From positions 1 to 10,884 of the forward strand of contig CAYHWW010000115.1 of assembly GCA_964360145.1 (NCBI GenBank): DNA of 10,884 nt. Direction: 5' to 3'. A program made the position numbers and the translations under genes. Positions 7,367-10,884 of this stretch are shown here, piece after piece (position 1 is the stretch's first letter; the number at the start of each line of letters is the position of its first letter). Under the pieces are notes generated by a model. The model did no database searches. It was not told the DNA's origin and was given only the letters and a program-made list of their open reading frames with translations. This DNA is from CAYHWW01 sp964360145 (GTDB taxonomy: Bacteria > Bdellovibrionota > UBA1018 > CAYHWW01).

Positions 7367-9028
7367 ATGGGGACATTTCTAGCTGCTCGGGTCATCTTCT
7401 TAACCACTCTTGCTCTCTCGGCCTCTGCCGCACCAATTCGCCCCCCGCTCCCTCGTCACGCAACGCTCTCCACCGCCCTCGGGCCCGTCATCGAGCGCTG
7501 CGAAGAGTTTCTAACCCGTGGTTTTGACCTCTCCCGCGGTGCTCTCTTTACCTTCCGCCATATCCGCCATGGCATGAACGTGCCCCGGGGCTCAAATCTC
7601 AAAGCGCCCCCCTCCATCTCAACCCTTGAGCTCGCGCGCCTCATGAAGATCCTCGTCATCGACGGCAACCAGCTGGCCTTCACCGAAGAAGCGTCCCGCC
7701 TCGCCCTCAAGTACGGCGGCGCCGCCTATATCCCCCTGGCCTCGGGCTTCGGCAATGCGGGCACGGTGGTCGTCGTGGACCCCGAACTGGTGAAACAAGT
7801 TTTCAACAACAGCGACGATGCCCTCATCAGAGGCAAGGCTTTCGATATTCTCAGACAACTCATTGGCCACGGCACCCTCAGCACGGACCACGAGGAGCAC
7901 ACCCGCAGACGCAACGCGATCATGCCCTTCTTCTTCAACCGCACCCGGGTGAGCACCATGACGCCCCAGATGAACATCAGCATCGCACACTTCTTGAAGC
8001 GCCTCGACGAAGCCGCGGAACGCGAAGACGCGGTGAACCTTCATGAACTCATGAAAGAGACCACCCTGGGCGTCATCACCAAGGTGCTCTACAGCTACGA
8101 CATCAGCGACGAGGATGCCCGCACCGTGAGCCAGTCCCTGGCCACCGCCCTTGATTTCTCAACACGCTACAGCATCCCCGTGACCCTTTTCAAAGACCCC
8201 CGGCGCCCCATTGAAGACCCCACCTTCAAACTCGCTGTGCGGGACATGGAAGCCGTCGCCCATCGCATCATCCACTGGCGCCTGGCTCACCCTCTGCCCG
8301 GTGACCGCAGCACCGAGGATCTGAAAACCATGGACTCGTCCCAATGCGACGTCCTCACTTACATCTTTCGTGATGTGGGCGTCACCCCTGGCTCCACCCC
8401 CAATGACCAGCAGATGCGCGTGCTGCGGGATGAAGTGATGACCCTCATGTTGGCGGGCCATGAGACTACGGCCAACGCCATCACCTGGACTTGGGTCAAT
8501 CTCTTGGAAACCCCCTCCGTGCTGGAACGCATGCGCGCCGAAGTGGATTCCGTCCTGGGGCGCCGCACCGCCACCATGGCGGACTTCCGCAACCTGCCCT
8601 ATACGGCCAACGTCCACCGTGAATCCCTGCGCCACGACAGCCCGCTGTATTGGTTCGCCCGCCACGCGGAGCGGGACACCGCCCTAGGCCCTTATTTCAT
8701 TCCCGTGAACACCCATGTGTTCTACAGCACGCTGGCCGTGCACCGTCACCCCGGGCATTGGCCCGACGGGGACCGCTTCGATCCCGATCGATTCGGAGAG
8801 CAGCAGGGCGCACGCTACGGCGGCGCTGAATGCCCCTTCGCCGGCGGAAAGAACTTCTGCGTGGGCCAACCCATCGCCACCACTGAGCTGAATCTCATTT
8901 CCATCCAGATCGCGCAAAAATACGAACTCTTCAAAGCCGACCCCACCCCTGTGGTGCGGGAAGGCAAAGTCACGTTGCAGCCCCGGGATGGTTTCTGGGT
9001 GCGGGTCAGAAAGAGGAATTCTCCATGA
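7367..9028 (+). CDS. Cytochrome P450 with N-terminal signal peptide, 553 aa
   Basis: All P450 landmarks are present: C-helix segment H-T-R-R-R near 178-182, I-helix oxygen-activation motif A363-G-H-E-T-T368, K-helix E419-S-L-R422, the PERF-type F-D-P-D-R-F at 471-476, and the heme loop F491-A-G-G-K-N-F-C498-V-G500 with C498 as iron ligand. Residues 1-21 look like a Sec signal peptide (Arg8, hydrophobic 9-17, A-S-A21 before A-P). About 50 extra residues precede the usual P-R-G segment near 73. Most bacterial P450s are about 400-450 residues and cytosolic, so this one is long and apparently exported or membrane-anchored. In the heme loop the residue two before the Cys, normally Arg or His, is Asn496, with Lys495 beside it, and the second loop position is Ala. 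A monooxygenase or peroxygenase reaction is expected; the substrate is unknown. No fused reductase is present and no ferredoxin gene lies nearby. It overlaps the next gene by four bases (ATGA). Confidence 0.95.
   Translation: MGTFLAARVIFLTTLALSASAAPIRPPLPRHATLSTALGPVIERCEEFLTRGFDLSRGALFTFRHIRHGMNVPRGSNLKAPPSISTLELARLMKILVIDGNQLAFTEEASRLALKYGGAAYIPLASGFGNAGTVVVVDPELVKQVFNNSDDALIRGKAFDILRQLIGHGTLSTDHEEHTRRRNAIMPFFFNRTRVSTMTPQMNISIAHFLKRLDEAAEREDAVNLHELMKETTLGVITKVLYSYDISDEDARTVSQSLATALDFSTRYSIPVTLFKDPRRPIEDPTFKLAVRDMEAVAHRIIHWRLAHPLPGDRSTEDLKTMDSSQCDVLTYIFRDVGVTPGSTPNDQQMRVLRDEVMTLMLAGHETTANAITWTWVNLLETPSVLERMRAEVDSVLGRRTATMADFRNLPYTANVHRESLRHDSPLYWFARHAERDTALGPYFIPVNTHVFYSTLAVHRHPGHWPDGDRFDPDRFGEQQGARYGGAECPFAGGKNFCVGQPIATTELNLISIQIAQKYELFKADPTPVVREGKVTLQPRDGFWVRVRKRNSP
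9012..9017 (+). promoter_or_regulatory. Ribosome binding site of the ankyrin gene inside the P450 3' end
   Basis: AGAGGA lies seven bases before the ATG at 9025, within the last codons of the P450 gene. With the ATGA stop/start overlap it supports the chosen start and suggests coupled translation of the two proteins. Confidence 0.65.
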
Positions 9029-9813
9029 AATTATTCGCGCCCATTGTCTTGCTGCTGCTCCCGCTGTCCTTTGCCCACGGCGCACTCCAAAATGACTGCG
9101 AGAACGGCCTTTCTCCCTCCGTGGAGGAGCTTGCAGCCCAAGCCCTGGACTGGATCGAACCTCGCTCCGCCGACGGCGCAAGCATCACGGGCCATAAGAT
9201 TCCTTATGCCATTTCCGCTGTCTTGCACGAGCTAGACTTAAGTAGCCAGGGGCCCCAAGCCTGGAACCTCATCAAAGGTTTTCTCGAAGTGCGGGACCAC
9301 CCCGAACTCTACGAAAGTCACCCCGCTTTCGTGTACGTCTACCACCCCATTTGCTACCTCTGGTTCTTCTTCAACGGGCAAGGCCGAGTGCGCCCCGTTG
9401 TATTCCTCACCAGCGAGGATCTTCACGTTGCCCTGCAGGGACGGATCTCGGAATTTAAAACCGTATCGCTGCCCCTGCAGGATCGAGTACGCGACGCCCC
9501 CCCCTTTGCCGATGGTGGGATTTTCCCTCTGAACATTTTAGCCCGTAGAAACCGCAATGATCGTGAAGAGGCCATGGCCCTCATGATCGCACGCTTGCTC
9601 TTGCGTCACGGCGCCAACCCCGACGCCGTGGACATCGACCAGAAGAGCCCCATGGAAGTAGCGAAACAGGCTCGCTTCACTGCCATGACCGATCTTCTGC
9701 TCCGGCACGACGCCACCATGGAAGTCACTGAGGCCATGGTTCCCGCCATCGCCCCTGTGCGCTGGTCCTGGGGTGCCCTTTGGCGTTGGTTGAGACCACA
9801 CGAAGGCGCTTGA
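9025..9813 (+). CDS. Exported ankyrin-repeat protein, 262 aa
   Basis: Residues 1-19 form a Sec signal peptide (Lys2, hydrophobic 3-16, cut after A-H-G19), giving a periplasmic or secreted protein. The C-terminal part holds about two ankyrin repeats at roughly 167-232: F-P-L-N-I-L-A-R, then I-A-R-L-L-L-R-H-G-A-N-P-D, then S-P-M-E-V-A, and a second L-L-L-R-H-D-A. The region from 20 to 165 is not recognised; it contains Cys25, Cys110 and an aromatic cluster Y-L-W-F-F-F near 111-116. A short Trp-rich tail follows. The start codon overlaps the P450 stop, so this is the last gene of the operon and probably made in step with the P450. In Pseudomonas aeruginosa the periplasmic ankyrin protein AnkB supports the heme enzyme catalase KatB, which is a possible parallel. 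A binding or maturation role toward the P450 is inference. Confidence 0.87.
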   Translation: MKLFAPIVLLLLPLSFAHGALQNDCENGLSPSVEELAAQALDWIEPRSADGASITGHKIPYAISAVLHELDLSSQGPQAWNLIKGFLEVRDHPELYESHPAFVYVYHPICYLWFFFNGQGRVRPVVFLTSEDLHVALQGRISEFKTVSLPLQDRVRDAPPFADGGIFPLNILARRNRNDREEAMALMIARLLLRHGANPDAVDIDQKSPMEVAKQARFTAMTDLLLRHDATMEVTEAMVPAIAPVRWSWGALWRWLRPHEGA

Positions 9814-9824
9814 ATTACTAATTC
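9812..9824. repeat. 13-bp palindrome between convergent stop codons
   Basis: GAATTA-C-TAATTC overlaps the TGA of the ankyrin gene and lies in the 25-base gap before the stop of the opposite-strand gene. It is too tight for a good RNA hairpin and has no T-run. No canonical intrinsic terminator is visible in this convergent junction. Confidence 0.45.
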
Positions 9825-9838
9825 CGCATCACCGGGCG

Positions 9839-10522
9839 TTACTTCCGACCATCACCCGCGGTGCGCTGGTGCAGATAGGTCGTGTGCCAGTAGCCGTCGG
9901 CGACGCCAGAAACCGCGACACCGTTCTCACGCTCGTAGGTAATTTCCGCCACACCTTGCCCCTCGGTGCCATGATCAATGCCACCGCCGGTGAAGAAACG
10001 ATCGATGGTACCGACATAATCCGTGTCTCTGCCACCGACGAGGCTGAGGTTGAAATACACCTGATCCCCCGCACACAGCTGTAGCAGACAACTCGTTTCA
10101 TAACTCAGCTGATCAGCGCTCCAGTAACCGAACGCCGGGAAAACGGAAACCACTCCATCGACTAACTCCCAGAGCACCTCAGACCTGCCGTTCTCGAAGA
10201 CGTGTTGCACGGTACCCACGTACTTGTGTCCGCCATGGGAAACATAGACCTTGCCGCCCAAACAGACCGCCCCGTAACAATTCGACTCAACGGAGAGGCG
10301 ACTCAATGCCCAGTAGGTCCTCGCCCCCGTGTAGTCCGCGCCGTTGTAGCGCTCCCACCGCACTTCCGCCTTATCGCCGTAAATATTCACCACATGACCA
10401 ACGAGATGGTTGCCGTTATAGGCGTAAACCAAATCCCTCACCAGCGGTGCGCGAGCCTCGGCGTCAACGCCCACCAATGCCAAGACCAAAGCCAAGAATA
10501 GGCCAACCCGTGCTGTTTTCAT
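9839..10522 (-). CDS. Exported protein with three SH3/Tudor-like beta repeats and C-x4-C links, 227 aa
   Basis: The ATG at 10522-10520 is chosen because it begins a clear Sec signal peptide (Lys2, Arg5, hydrophobic 7-19, cut near A-E-A-R-A25) and is preceded by GGGGGG eight bases upstream. The reading frame stays open further upstream, but that stretch overlaps the opposite-strand alaS start and is not convincing. The mature protein has three related units at about 27-82, 87-145 and 149-218. Each runs: hydrophobic-x-V-Y, an N/G/H-rich turn, Y/L-V-G-x-V/I, a G/N turn, E-V/I-x-W/Y-E, then Y-W and a closing Y/L segment. This recalls small SH3-like, Tudor or Agenet beta-barrels; the fold is inferred, not proven. 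Units are joined by C82-x4-C87 and C145-x4-C150, which could form disulfides in an oxidising compartment. The function is unknown; binding is more likely than catalysis. It converges on the operon and diverges from alaS. Confidence 0.85.
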   Translation of the reverse strand: MKTARVGLFLALVLALVGVDAEARAPLVRDLVYAYNGNHLVGHVVNIYGDKAEVRWERYNGADYTGARTYWALSRLSVESNCYGAVCLGGKVYVSHGGHKYVGTVQHVFENGRSEVLWELVDGVVSVFPAFGYWSADQLSYETSCLLQLCAGDQVYFNLSLVGGRDTDYVGTIDRFFTGGGIDHGTEGQGVAEITYERENGVAVSGVADGYWHTTYLHQRTAGDGRK

Positions 10523-10670
10523 TGCAATAACCCCCCAGTAGAATGTGGACATCGAATATGAGATGCGGCGCACGACGTAAAGACGCGGTGCAGTGTATAC
10601 CACTCCCCTAGCCGACATTGACGAATCCGTTGACCACGGCAAACGGGGGTGCCAAATTCCTCCTCTACAC
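10523..10670. promoter_or_regulatory. Divergent promoter region between the triple-repeat protein gene and alaS
   Basis: This 148-base region contains both leaders. On the minus strand an extended -10 like TGGTATACA (about 10594-10602) could serve the triple-repeat protein gene; its -35 region is poor. On the plus strand two TTGAC boxes occur 12 bases apart (10618-10622 and 10630-10634). The second, TTGACC, has a weak -10 (CAAATT) 17 bases downstream and could drive alaS. No good Shine-Dalgarno sequence precedes the alaS ATG, and no riboswitch, T-box or terminator structure is evident. Confidence 0.4.
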
Positions 10671-10884
10671 ATGAAAAAGGCCAAAGAAATCCGGTCTGAG
10701 TTCCTCTCCTATTTCAAAAGCCAAGGCCATACCGTTGTAGAGTCCGCGGGGCTGGTGCCTCACAACGACCCCACCCTGCTCTTCACCTCCGCGGGCATGG
10801 TGCAGTTCAAAGATTGCTTCCTGGGCGAGGATGTCCGCCCCTACAAGCGGGCCACCACCGCGCAGAAATGCCTGCGGGCCGGCG
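10671..10884 (+). CDS. alaS: Alanyl-tRNA synthetase, N-terminal fragment (3' end outside window)
   Basis: The enzyme charges tRNA-Ala with alanine in the cytoplasm. The 71 visible residues are the conserved start of the class II catalytic domain: E-I-R-x-x-F-L-x-Y-F, G-H-T-V-V-E-S, then L-V-P-H-N-D-P-T-L-L-F-T-S-A-G-M-V-Q-F-K-D near 29-49, and the beginning of motif 2, K-R-A-T-T-A-Q-K-C-L-R-A-G, at the window end. The ATG at 10671 matches the usual AlaRS N terminus. The gene is transcribed away from the triple-repeat protein gene. No regulatory leader structure is seen. Confidence 0.97.
   Translation, partial: MKKAKEIRSEFLSYFKSQGHTVVESAGLVPHNDPTLLFTSAGMVQFKDCFLGEDVRPYKRATTAQKCLRAG

Noticed and set aside
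6143..9028. Flavoprotein as the redox partner of the P450
   Set aside because: It lacks NAD(P)H-ferredoxin reductase or flavodoxin domains, belongs to the HI0933 group, and appears cytoplasmic while the P450 appears exported. Kept only as a shared-pathway idea.
10523..10684. 54-codon N-terminal extension of the triple-repeat protein
   Set aside because: It would run across the promoter region into the alaS start on the other strand and bury an ideal signal peptide; the ATG at 10522 is far better.
1..10884. tRNA, rRNA, CRISPR array, insertion sequence or attachment site
   Set aside because: I looked for cloverleaf patterns, regularly spaced direct repeats, transposase motifs and terminal repeats and saw none that could be supported.

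Overview
The window is high-G+C bacterial DNA with a 100-base run of N (2259-2358), so it probably comes from a scaffolded draft or metagenome assembly. It holds seven complete or nearly complete genes and two genes cut by the window edges. Five of the products begin with or imply Sec-type export (848-aa repeat protein, cytochrome P450, ankyrin protein, 292-aa protein, 227-aa triple-repeat protein). None of these shows a lipobox or a sortase signal. This suggests a Gram-negative with a rich periplasmic or secreted proteome, possibly of deltaproteobacterial or Bdellovibrionota type. That taxonomic guess is inference and weak; the alaS fragment at the right edge would settle it in a database search.

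Layout. (1) 1-2583, plus strand: the 3' part of a large protein with a C-terminal transglutaminase-like Cys-His-Glu core, interrupted by the assembly gap and carrying a strong inverted repeat near its 3' end. (2) 2593-3471, minus strand: a secreted protein of unknown function, converging on gene 1 with only 9 bases between the stop codons. (3) 3472-3590: an AT-rich divergent control region with a 30-bp near-perfect palindrome. (4) 3591-9813, plus strand: a tight four-gene operon with intergenic distances of 5 bp, 9 bp and a 4-bp overlap. It encodes an exported alpha-helical repeat protein (848 aa), an HI0933/TIGR03862-type flavoprotein (404 aa), a cytochrome P450 with an N-terminal signal peptide (553 aa) and an exported ankyrin-repeat protein (262 aa). 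(5) 9839-10522, minus strand: an exported protein of three SH3/Tudor-like beta repeats joined by C-x4-C links. (6) 10523-10670: a second divergent promoter region. (7) 10671-end: the start of alaS (alanyl-tRNA synthetase), a housekeeping gene that anchors the locus.

The most interesting unit is the operon at 3591-9813. All P450 hallmarks are present, but the protein starts with a cleavable-looking signal peptide, which is unusual for a bacterial P450, and its heme-binding loop departs from consensus. It is translationally coupled to an exported ankyrin protein. This arrangement recalls periplasmic catalase KatB and its ankyrin partner AnkB in Pseudomonas aeruginosa. A working hypothesis is an envelope-located oxidative system, with the large solenoid as scaffold and the flavoprotein acting on a related substrate in the cytoplasm. 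The sequence gives the gene set and the signals; the joint function is inference.
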